Positions 1-4,362 of a stretch of 7,402 bases of DNA are shown here, piece by piece. The notes below the pieces were generated by a model. The model was not told the origin of the DNA and made no database searches. It was given only the letters and a program-made list of their open reading frames with translations. The position numbers and the translations under genes are program-made. Position 1 is the stretch's first letter; the number at the start of each line of letters is the position of its first letter. This DNA is from Anaerolineaceae bacterium UBA700 (GTDB taxonomy: Bacteria > Chloroflexota > Anaerolineae > Anaerolineales > Anaerolineaceae), in NCBI GenBank assembly GCA_002298885.1, contig DBMK01000139.1, positions 1 to 7,402 of the forward strand. Reading direction: 5' to 3'.

Positions 1-36
1 CTCTCCATGGAATGGAGAGGGGCCGGGGGTGAGGTC
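1..36. repeat. Hairpin-bearing intergenic repeat, cut by window edge
   Basis: Positions 1-8 (CTCTCCAT) and 12-19 (ATGGAGAG) are perfect inverted arms around a 3-nt centre, followed by a G-rich tail to about 36. The shape (purine-rich arm, G-run, GTGAGGTC) resembles short dispersed intergenic repeats that I associate with Chloroflexota-type genomes. Only one copy is visible here and its left part lies outside the window, so its repeat nature is inference from memory; the hairpin itself is seen directly. Confidence 0.4.
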
Positions 37-109
37 AGGTTTTGACATCCATTTTCCAGGTTACCCGATTTTAATTGTCAAAGTTCATAAGCCGGCTTGG
101 GTTTCCCTG

Positions 110-147
110 GCCTGGGGATCCATCCCCAGGCTTCTTTTGTGTTTTTT
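110..147 (+). terminator. Rho-independent terminator of an upstream + strand gene
   Basis: GCCTGGGGAT (110-119) and ATCCCCAGGC (122-131) are a perfect 10-bp inverted repeat; sterically this gives an 8-bp GC-rich stem with a 6-nt loop. It is followed at once by a T-rich tract (132-147, 12 T in 16). This is a textbook intrinsic terminator on the + strand. No gene precedes it in the window, so it should end a gene lying to the left. It also separates that transcript from the small-gene cluster starting at 264. Confidence 0.8.
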
Positions 148-174
148 GGATAAAAGCCATACTCCATTGATTGG

Positions 175-198
175 ATACAACCCCGAATACAACCCCGA
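175..198. repeat. 12-nt tandem duplication in a leader region
   Basis: The unit ATACAACCCCGA occurs twice in a row (175-186 and 187-198) and is followed by AT. Directly downstream, ATGGGT (199-204) and GCCCAT (211-216) can form a 6-bp stem, including one G-U pair, whose loop is CCTCCG. I found no convincing sigma-70 promoter between the terminator at 147 and the first gene at 264; the duplication lies where one would be expected. It may be replication slippage or a doubled protein-binding site. Confidence 0.5.
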
Positions 199-263
199 AT
201 GGGTCCTCCGGCCCATGAACCGGCTTCCCGAAAATGATACAGTGTGATCAGTCAGGAGGAGCG

Positions 264-473
264 ATGGGAAATCAAGATTATGAAATACACATCAAGGGCC
301 ACCTCAACCGGGATTGGTCGGATTGGCTGGAAGGGATGCAAATGAGTCACCTCGAGAACGGCGAGACAATTCTGACCGGAACCATCGTCGACCAGTCCGC
401 TTTGATGGGCATTTTAAATAAACTCAACCGCCTGAACCTGACGATATTGTCCATAAACAAATTAACCCAATAA
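264..473 (+). CDS. Small uncharacterised soluble protein (69 aa)
   Basis: The start is ATG 264, because AGGAGG at 254-259 sits four bases upstream; an in-frame ATG at 234 has no ribosome binding site. The 69-residue product has no Cys, signal peptide or membrane segment. It reads as a compact alpha/beta fold: a short strand (YEIHIKGHL), a Trp-rich amphipathic stretch (DWSDWLEGM), a strand after the ENGET turn, then a helix rich in Leu and Asn ending in a strand. I associate this pattern (IxxKGxL, W..WLEG, ENGET.LTG.IVDQ..L.G.L.K) with a widespread family of short hypothetical proteins, found by memory only and with no known function. It is the first of four closely spaced + strand genes, 13 bases before the next. 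The VDQSALMGILNKL helix might be a protein interaction surface; that is a guess. Confidence 0.85.
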   Translation: MGNQDYEIHIKGHLNRDWSDWLEGMQMSHLENGETILTGTIVDQSALMGILNKLNRLNLTILSINKLTQ

Positions 474-486
474 AAGGAGATTTGAA

Positions 487-684
487 ATGACTGAAAACGA
501 AATCATCGAAAGTTTGATGAAACTGCACAAGTGCGCCGATTGCCCGATCCGCTGCCATGCCGCCAAGAATCCCCGCTCCATCCTTGCCCGCATCCATCGC
601 TGGCATTCGACCTGGTGGCCGGGCTGGAGGATCTATATTCGAGATCTGCGCGCCCGGGCCAACGGAGCAACTGCAAACGCCTGA
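487..684 (+). CDS. Small Cys-cluster protein, possible metal binder (65 aa)
   Basis: ATG 487 is preceded by AAGGAG (474-479) at good spacing. The 65-residue product carries HKCADCPIRCH near the N terminus: Cys16, Cys19 and Cys23 followed by His24, with His14 just before. This CxxCxxxCH cluster could hold zinc or an iron-sulfur cluster, or act in redox chemistry, although it lacks the spacing of a ferredoxin or the CxxCH haem motif. The second half (about residues 34-56) is strongly basic and aromatic (ARIHRWHSTWWPGWRIY) and may be an amphipathic membrane- or nucleic-acid-binding helix. I do not recognise a named family. It lies 13 bases after the 69-aa gene and just before two membrane protein genes, so co-transcription is likely. 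Confidence 0.85.
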   Translation: MTENEIIESLMKLHKCADCPIRCHAAKNPRSILARIHRWHSTWWPGWRIYIRDLRARANGATANA

Positions 685-713
685 GCTAAATGAATTCGAG
701 GGCAGAAAAAGCA

Positions 714-1277
714 ATGGAAAAAATTGCGCAAGTTTCTATTCAGAAAAAGGGGCATGCCCCTCTCGGGGCAGGGATAAGCTGGGGGTTGGTCGGCGGACTG
801 GCGGGCACGCTGGTAATGGACTTCCTGCTCATGGCTGGGCTTAGCGCAGTTGGACTGCCCGCGTTAAGTTGCTTCACGATCGTCGGAGACACAGTGGCGC
901 AGCTCCTTTCCAATCTGGGCATTGCAGCAACAGGCGGGGTGCCGTTGGGAGTGGCCGCTCACTACCTGGTTGGCCCGCTGCTTGGAGGGATCTTTGGCCT
1001 GGTTGTGACCCAGGCGCCGGCTTTGCGAGTGGGCAGGCACAAAAAGCGTATTTTGCTGGCAGTTGTTTACGTCCAGCTCGTGAGCCAGCCGATCCTTGCA
1101 TCTACGCCTATTCTTCTTGAGATGACCACGCCTCAGACGCTGCAGTGGTTTGGCATATCGACGGTAATGCACCTGTTTTACGGCCTTGTGCTGGGGGTCG
1201 TCACGAGCTTTGGGGTAGGCGGCGCCTTCGGGCACAGATCGGCCTGGCACTCTAGATTGTTCACCGCAGCCAAATAA
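714..1277 (+). CDS. Uncharacterised integral membrane protein, four predicted TM helices (187 aa)
   Basis: Two in-frame starts compete. ATG 690 begins five bases after the previous stop but has no Shine-Dalgarno; ATG 714 has GAGGG at 698-702, slightly distant, and is chosen here. Using 714, hydrophobic segments lie at about residues 20-42, 76-99, 112-136 and 145-168, so four helices with a basic patch (GRHKKR) before the third. There is no cleavable signal peptide. Glycine-rich helices (GLVGGLAGTLVMD and GVAAHYLVGPLLGGIFG) and the similar H-x-x-x-G motifs AHYLVG and MHLFYG in helices 2 and 4 hint at an internal duplication. I do not recognise a defined family with certainty; it may belong to the DUF-type small membrane proteins found near stress genes. 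Its context beside a Cys-cluster protein suggests a joint membrane role, but nothing shows what it is. Confidence 0.8.
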   Translation: MEKIAQVSIQKKGHAPLGAGISWGLVGGLAGTLVMDFLLMAGLSAVGLPALSCFTIVGDTVAQLLSNLGIAATGGVPLGVAAHYLVGPLLGGIFGLVVTQAPALRVGRHKKRILLAVVYVQLVSQPILASTPILLEMTTPQTLQWFGISTVMHLFYGLVLGVVTSFGVGGAFGHRSAWHSRLFTAAK

Positions 1278-1337
1278 TTACAATCCATGACAAATAAAAA
1301 TCATTAAATCGAAAGAAACCAAATTTTGGAGGAAAAA

Positions 1338-1682
1338 ATGGAACAACTACAAGCACGAAATCGTAATTTCGAGACGATTGCATGGGGCGCAATCTTCATC
1401 TGGTGGGGAATCACAGAAATGATCCCCTCCCTTCCGAAGGGCATTGGAGCGCTTGGCTTCGGCCTGATTTTGCTGGGCTTGAACGCGGCCCGGGCACGCA
1501 GCGGCATCCCGACCAGCAGTTTCTCCATTGGGCTCGGCATCCTGGCCCTCGTTTTGGGCGGATTGGAGTTGGCCAAAGTGGTCCTGAGCCTGCCGTTCGA
1601 CCTGCCGGTCTTTGCCATCCTACTGATCGCGCTTGGCGTGCTCTTGCTGTACCGGGTTGTCATGCGCACAAGGAGCATTTGA
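1338..1682 (+). CDS. Small membrane protein with four hydrophobic helices (114 aa)
   Basis: The start is ATG 1338: GGAGG (1328-1332) is five bases upstream. A TTG at 1326 overlaps that ribosome binding site and is rejected. The 114-residue product has hydrophobic segments at about 12-29, 34-51, 61-84 and 88-107, joined by very short loops, with a basic cytoplasmic-looking tail (RVVMRTRSI). The pattern of repeated W-G / G-L-I-L-L-G helices recalls LiaI/LiaF-type or DUF5668 membrane modules, which sense envelope stress in some bacteria; this is a weak resemblance. It is 60 bases after the preceding membrane gene and is followed by a hairpin, so it probably closes the small-gene cluster. It has its own strong ribosome binding site, and a separate promoter in the AT-rich gap is possible. 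Confidence 0.82.
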   Translation: MEQLQARNRNFETIAWGAIFIWWGITEMIPSLPKGIGALGFGLILLGLNAARARSGIPTSSFSIGLGILALVLGGLELAKVVLSLPFDLPVFAILLIALGVLLLYRVVMRTRSI

Positions 1683-1698
1683 GAAGAAGCAGTTCCCC

Positions 1699-1721
1699 TG
1701 AGCCGCGGGTCACGCGGCTCA
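1699..1721 (+). terminator. Hairpin ending the small-gene cluster
   Basis: TGAGCCGCG (1699-1707) and CGCGGCTCA (1713-1721) form a perfect 9-bp stem with loop GGTCA. It lies 16 bases after the stop at 1682, between convergent genes. The downstream sequence (ACCTATTTAATAG) is AT-rich but lacks a proper T-run, so it is an imperfect intrinsic terminator or an mRNA 3' stabiliser. Confidence 0.5.
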
Positions 1722-1767
1722 ACCTATTTAATAGACAGCTGAAATAATCGTTCTCTACAAGCGTTGC

Positions 1768-2205
1768 TTAAAGATGGATAATTTCTACCGGCTGCCAGGC
1801 TTGGGCCAATCTCTCGGCTACCAATCTCCGGTGACAATGTTCCGGCGTTGGTTCGCTGCAAAGCAAGCAACAATTTTGCTCTTCGAAAAGAGTGCGGTCC
1901 AGGGATTGCGGGATGCCGCGCTCGTCCAGCAGCGCCTGAAAGGCTGCTTCATATTTAACCCAGTTCTTGTCGCTGCGGTAAGCCTTCAGGATTTCATCCG
2001 TCGGCGCCAGGCGGTCCATATGGCGGTAATCACAGGCGATCAGCCGTTTTAAGAAGTAGCGCAGATCTTCTTTCTTAGAAAAACCGGCGAGCTGGCCATC
2101 CGGGTGCAGGCGGATATCCACCAGGCAGGTTATTTTATGCTCGGCTAGAATATCAAAAAATTGCTGCGCAGTTTTTTGGGTGAAACCGATGGTGTAAATT
2201 TTCAT
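1768..2205 (-). CDS. DUF488 family protein (145 aa)
   Basis: The product shows DUF488 hallmarks: the N-terminal strand KIYTIGFTQK, the conserved VDIRLHP (Asp30, Arg32) after the first helix, and the C-terminal LLCSE...HCHRRLVAE motif with Cys116, Glu118, Cys124, His125 and Arg126. The family is widespread in bacteria and archaea; its fold suggests nucleic-acid or nucleotide chemistry, but the biochemical role is unknown. Length is typical of the short members. The start ATG 2205 has GGAG (2215-2212) six bases upstream. It is transcribed away from the tRNA-His gene and converges on the small-gene cluster, 85 bases from that cluster's last stop. The leader is AT-rich and contains a palindrome. 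The double Cys (Cys112, Cys113) just before the signature is a possible extra redox feature. Confidence 0.92.
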   Translation of the reverse strand: MKIYTIGFTQKTAQQFFDILAEHKITCLVDIRLHPDGQLAGFSKKEDLRYFLKRLIACDYRHMDRLAPTDEILKAYRSDKNWVKYEAAFQALLDERGIPQSLDRTLFEEQNCCLLCSEPTPEHCHRRLVAERLAQAWQPVEIIHL

Positions 2206-2332
2206 CCGCTGCTCCGCATATTATTATTTGCGCTTCGTTTTTTCAATCAATTTTTGGTCGCTCATTTTATTTGGGATTCAAAATTTCAATCGGATTTCCG
2301 GGATTGTTCCAGTTTCGTGTGCATTAAGGAAC

Positions 2333-2344
2333 TCACGATCGTGA
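2333..2344. promoter_or_regulatory. 12-bp perfect palindrome in the leader of the DUF488 gene
   Basis: TCACGATCGTGA is self-complementary over 12 bp. It lies about 45 bases downstream of the predicted start of transcription of the DUF488 gene and 128 bases upstream of its start codon. It could be a dimeric repressor operator, but palindromes of this length also arise by chance in low numbers. No second copy was noticed in the window, though the half TCACGATCGT also occurs inside a gene near 877-886. Confidence 0.35.
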
Positions 2345-2394
2345 AGCAACATTACCCACCCCCACGAATCCAATTTAACTCGGGTTGGTGGATA

Positions 2395-2423
2395 ATTCTA
2401 GCATCGCCATATAAAAACGTTAA
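2395..2423 (-). promoter_or_regulatory. Predicted sigma-70 promoter for the DUF488 gene
   Basis: Read on the - strand: -35 TTAACG (2423-2418), a 17-base spacer, and -10 TAGAAT (2400-2395) preceded by TGC, giving an extended -10. Transcription would start near 2388 and leave a leader of about 180 nt. It lies between the tRNA terminator and DUF488, where a new promoter is required. A second weaker candidate (TTGATT / TAATAA, 2250-2221) lies closer to the start codon. Confidence 0.5.
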
Positions 2424-2470
2424 TTGAAGCGGGCACGAATATTTATCAAATCCGGGATAGAAAATAAAAC

Positions 2471-2512
2471 GCCCCCACGAAGCAGACTGGGTCTGCTTAT
2501 TAGGGGCTTTTT
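2471..2512. terminator. Bidirectional Rho-independent terminator after tRNA-His
   Basis: An inner 8-bp perfect stem (AAGCAGAC 2480-2487 with GTCTGCTT 2491-2498, 3-nt loop) is capped by an outer GC stem (GCCCC 2471-2475 with GGGGC 2503-2507). On the - strand it is followed by TTTTATTTT, and on the + strand by TTTTT (2508-2512), so it can stop transcripts both ways. It begins 7 bases past the CCA end of the tRNA, so its main job is ending the tRNA transcript. Confidence 0.85.
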
Positions 2513-2518
2513 GGAACT

Positions 2519-2594
2519 TGGGGTGGCTGAAGGGGGTCGAACCCTCAACATCTTGATCCACAGTCAAGCACTCTGCCATTGAGCTACAGCCACC
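2519..2594 (-). tRNA. tRNA-His (anticodon GTG)
   Basis: A full cloverleaf can be drawn on the - strand. The acceptor stem GTGGCTG pairs with CAGCCAC. The D arm is GCTC/GAGT, the anticodon stem CTTGA/TCAAG encloses loop CTGTGGA (anticodon GTG), the variable loop has five bases, and the T arm is GAGGG/CCCTT with loop TTCGACC. The extra 5' G at 2594 (G-1) faces C73, the identity element of histidine tRNAs. The 3' CCA is encoded (2521-2519). A terminator follows directly, and a probable extended -10 promoter (2614-2609) lies upstream. Confidence 0.97.
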
Positions 2595-2608
2595 GTGGTG
2601 TACTCCGC

Positions 2609-2637
2609 ATTTTATCACAAATAGCGCCGCCGAAAAA
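2609..2637 (-). promoter_or_regulatory. Predicted promoter of tRNA-His
   Basis: On the - strand, TGATAAAAT provides an extended -10 (TAAAAT at 2614-2609), 17 bases after a poor -35 (TTTTTC at 2637-2632). Transcription would begin near 2602, about eight bases before the tRNA. The weak -35 keeps confidence low. Confidence 0.4.
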
Positions 2638-2645
2638 GGGTGGAT

Positions 2646-3128
2646 TCAGCCGCCGCCTATCTGCCGGGCGGCGGAAAGCAGGCCGGCGCTTTCTTGCAGC
2701 CAGACCATTGGATTGGTGACGCGCTTGAGGTAGCGAATCACGCCCGCCCGGTCGACAATAACCGTGGCGGTCTGTTGTAGGAAGAGCCTCTTCCCCAGGC
2801 CAAAATGGTGGTATACAGCCCGGTCCGGATCAGAGAGGACCGGGAAGGGCAGGTGCAGGATCTCGGCGTAGGAACGCGCCTGGTCGATTGGCTCGCCCAG
2901 GATGAGCAGCACCTCGCTGCCGGCGGCCTGGAAATCTGCATAGAGGCGCCCCAACTGGGACGCCAGGTAACGGCACTGCACTCAGATATATTCGCGAATG
3001 AAGAAGACCGTCACGCCGCGCTTGCCGCGGTAATCCGCCAGCCCGATCTCACCCCCGCTGCTCGCCGCCAGCCTGAACTCCGGCGCCATCGACCCAATTT
3101 CTAACTCATCCTCTTGTTCCAAAGTCAT
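2646..3128 (-). CDS. Peroxiredoxin-like selenoprotein (AhpC/TSA_2, SelU/PRXL2-like), Sec49 encoded by TGA
   Basis: Translation from ATG 3128 gives 48 residues in frame, then TGA (2984-2982), then 111 residues that continue the same thioredoxin fold. The reconstructed 160-residue protein has MAPEFRL (14-20), a buried strand GVTVFFIREYI (38-48), then Sec49-V-Q-Cys52-R, and SEVLLILGEP (71-80). Further on are PVLSDPDRAVYHHFGL (96-111) and VIVDRAGVIRY (123-133). Family members typically have CxxC after FxREx; here TGA replaces the first Cys, giving UxxC. A hairpin suited to a SECIS lies at 2964-2945. The likely role is thiol-dependent peroxide or disulfide reduction in the cytosol. GGAGG (3133-3129) touches ATG 3128, so the true start may be TTG 3122, six bases after it. 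The final stop is also TGA (2648-2646), with no SECIS beyond. The alternative is a nonsense-mutated pseudogene or a sequencing error, less likely given the exact position and hairpin. Confidence 0.85.
2650..2674 (-). terminator. Stem-loop at the end of the selenoprotein gene
   Basis: Perfect 8-bp arms (CCGCCGCC 2650-2657 and GGCGGCGG 2667-2674 on the + strand) overlap the last codons of the peroxiredoxin-like gene. A T-run on the - strand (2637-2633) starts 12 bases after the stem, too far for a standard intrinsic terminator. It may still pause transcription or protect the 3' end before the tRNA. Confidence 0.3.
2945..2964 (-). promoter_or_regulatory. Bacterial SECIS element of the selenoprotein mRNA
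   Basis: On the - strand GGCGTCCC (2964-2957) pairs with GGGGCGCC (2952-2945) over all 8 bp (one U-G), enclosing the tetraloop AGTT (2956-2953). The loop starts 25 nt after the in-frame TGA and has G as its second base followed by U. Known bacterial SECIS elements place a small loop, with G in its first two positions, about 16-37 nt after the UGA, where SelB binds. The hairpin lies in coding sequence, over codons 55-62. Function is inferred from position and shape. Confidence 0.78.
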
Positions 3129-3148
3129 CCTCCAAAAAATATCATATC

Positions 3149-3221
3149 TTCACCGCAGAGGCACAGAGCCACTGAGAAAAACCAAAAAAGGTTTTAAAGG
3201 TCTCTGTGCCCCTGTGGTGAA
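3149..3221. repeat. Long inverted-repeat intergenic element, copy 1
   Basis: Arms at 3149-3168 and 3202-3221 pair over 20 positions with one mismatch and one G-T. A second small hairpin (AAAACC 3178-3183 with GGTTTT 3190-3195) lies in the loop. The arm sequence (TTCACC-G-CAGAGGCACAGAG) recurs at 7373-7392 with one change. CACCGCAGAGGCACAGAG-type sequences are known as dispersed intergenic repeats in several bacterial phyla. It fills the gap between the patatin stop and the selenoprotein start and could fold in the shared transcript or act as a weak terminator. Confidence 0.75.
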
Positions 3222-3235
3222 AAAAAGTCGCCAAT

Positions 3236-4117
3236 CTATCCAAATACCTCTTTCGCCCGGTCCCAGCCGGCTTTGAGGGAGCGCTGGACGCTGGGCTGGG
3301 TGAAATCGAGCGTATCGTCGAGCGAAAACTTCGGCTCGACGATCTTGACCTCGAAATACTTCAGCGGCTGCCCGCTCTTGGGGTTGTGCAGCACCACGCC
3401 TTGGCTTTCGGCCTCCTTCACCAGGGCGTTGATACGCTGGAATTCATCCATATCGGAGCGGAAAACCTCGTTGAGCAAGATGTCCAGCGTGCGCAGCCCA
3501 ATCTGCACCACATCGCCCGGTGGGCTGGCAAGCACGGTCTCATCCTCAGGGCCGCAGTTGATGATTACCACCTCGTCCGGGTTGGCGTCCAGTACGTCGC
3601 CGATCGGGCTGATGTTGCGCACGCCGCCATCCACCATGCTGCGAAAGTCGTTGGTGATATCCACCGGCGTCCAGATCACCGGCATCACCGTCGAGGCCAG
3701 CACGGCCTTCGCCAGGTTGGGGTCGTTGCGGGTGAACTGGACGTATTCACCGGTCACCAGCGAGACTGAGCCGATCCGCAGGTCCGCCCGGACCTTGTCC
3801 GGTTCCAACTCGGCCTTCAGCTTTTGCCATAGCGGCTCGTTGCCGTAGAACGATTTGGCCCCAAACGCCAGCTTGATGATCGACCACAGGTTGAAGCCGC
3901 CGGTGTACACCTGGTCGTCCGAAATCGTATTCCAGATTTCCCACAAGCGCTGGTATTTCTGCATCGCCAGCATGGCGCCGTTGAGCGCCCCGACCGAAAC
4001 GCCAGCGATGATGTCCCAGGTATACCCTTTTTCTTCGCGCGCATATTTTTCTGCGCCCGCCTGGAACGCGCCCTTGGCGCCGCCGCCGGATAAGATCAAT
4101 GCGGTCTTTTTAGCCAT
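3236..4117 (-). CDS. Patatin-like phospholipase / lipid acyl hydrolase (293 aa)
   Basis: The protein carries all patatin hallmarks: the oxyanion-hole loop LSGGGAKGAF (residues 9-18), the nucleophile elbow GVSVG with Ser41 followed by ALNGA, and the DGGVRN motif with Asp163 completing the Ser-Asp dyad. Such enzymes cleave acyl chains from phospholipids or neutral lipids; there is no signal peptide, so it should act inside the cell, or on the inner membrane face. The start ATG 4117 has AAGGAGG (4130-4124) six bases upstream, with a second purine run between; an in-frame ATG at 4207 would add 30 residues but lacks a ribosome binding site and overlaps the predicted promoter. The C-terminal third (from about 200) is a helical region after GDVVQIGLRTLDIL. 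It is divergent from the c-di-GMP gene and upstream of the selenoprotein gene on the same strand. Confidence 0.94.
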   Translation of the reverse strand: MAKKTALILSGGGAKGAFQAGAEKYAREEKGYTWDIIAGVSVGALNGAMLAMQKYQRLWEIWNTISDDQVYTGGFNLWSIIKLAFGAKSFYGNEPLWQKLKAELEPDKVRADLRIGSVSLVTGEYVQFTRNDPNLAKAVLASTVMPVIWTPVDITNDFRSMVDGGVRNISPIGDVLDANPDEVVIINCGPEDETVLASPPGDVVQIGLRTLDILLNEVFRSDMDEFQRINALVKEAESQGVVLHNPKSGQPLKYFEVKIVEPKFSLDDTLDFTQPSVQRSLKAGWDRAKEVFG

Positions 4118-4195
4118 CGCCTCCCTCCTTTCGATAAAAAAATGATAGGCAATAATTCCATCGGCCAGTCCGGCCAATCTTAATCTTTCGAGATC

Positions 4196-4224
4196 ATCAT
4201 ACTCCAATCAATTTGTGCATTCAA
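4196..4224 (-). promoter_or_regulatory. Predicted sigma-70 promoter of the patatin gene
   Basis: On the - strand: -35 TTGAAT (4224-4219), a 17-base spacer and -10 TATGAT (4201-4196). Transcription would start near 4189, leaving a leader of about 72 nt. The -35 box overlaps the 9-bp inverted-repeat half-site at 4220-4228. This placement also argues that the patatin begins at 4117 and not at 4207. Confidence 0.55.
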
Positions 4225-4243
4225 GGTGTTCGTAAAACCCGAA

Positions 4244-4260
4244 TTGGCACTATTATTGCT
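4244..4260 (+). promoter_or_regulatory. Sigma-54-like -24/-12 element upstream of the c-di-GMP gene
   Basis: TTGGCAC-TATTA-TTGCT matches the sigma-54 consensus (TGGCACR-N4-TTGCW) at all but one position, with the required GG-N10-GC spacing (GG 4246-4247, GC 4258-4259). Transcription would start near 4271. Sigma-54 is missing from many Chloroflexota, so the host assignment speaks against it; without a visible rpoN the match stays a prediction. Confidence 0.4.
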
Positions 4261-4277
4261 ACCTTTCAATCCTGATA

Positions 4278-4306
4278 TTGTCTTGATTTTAAAACGCGAC
4301 TATACT
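4278..4306 (+). promoter_or_regulatory. Predicted sigma-70 promoter of the c-di-GMP gene
   Basis: -35 TTGTCT (4278-4283), a 17-base spacer and -10 TATACT (4301-4306), four and five matches out of six. Transcription would begin near 4313. It overlaps the region just downstream of the sigma-54-like element, so the two may be alternative promoters. Confidence 0.5.
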
Positions 4307-4362
4307 TTAACAAGACTCAATCCACCTTGAACACCGGGGGAAGATGTTCGTCCGATGGCACC

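Larger units (their letters stand above)
4220..4331. repeat. Separated 9-bp inverted repeat spanning the divergent control region
   Basis: TTCAAGGTG (4220-4228) and CACCTTGAA (4323-4331) are exact reverse complements; each is followed by a related GTGTTC or GAACACC extension. One half lies on the patatin -35 box, the other just downstream of the predicted + strand start of transcription near 4313. This is the layout of a looped or shared operator, though the pairing could be chance. Confidence 0.4.

Noticed and set aside
41..82. TTTGACA / TGTCAAA inverted pair with a perfect TTGACA -35 box.
   Set aside because: No acceptable -10 box lies at 16-19 bases on either strand, and a terminator follows soon after.
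29..247. A 72-aa + strand open frame.
   Set aside because: It crosses a strong terminator and a tandem repeat, has no ribosome binding site and overlaps the start of the next gene region.
557..844. A 95-aa + strand frame overlapping two small genes.
   Set aside because: It is in another frame than the two genes with ribosome binding sites and ends inside a membrane-protein gene; its composition is that of a shadow frame.
1680..1721. A second possible Sec codon: the TGA ending the 114-aa membrane gene is followed by a 9-bp hairpin with loop GGTCA about 25 nt away, inside the SECIS distance range.
   Set aside because: Reading on gives about 20 residues with no Cys partner and no family likeness, ending at another stop. 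The hairpin is better explained as the end-of-cluster terminator.
2352..2618. An 88-aa open frame on the - strand.
   Set aside because: It runs through the tRNA-His gene and its terminator, so it is not coding.
2646..2981. A 111-aa gene starting at GTG 2981, as a complete protein.
   Set aside because: It has no ribosome binding site, lacks the N-terminal strands of the fold, and starts at the codon right after the TGA; the upstream frame supplies the missing part.
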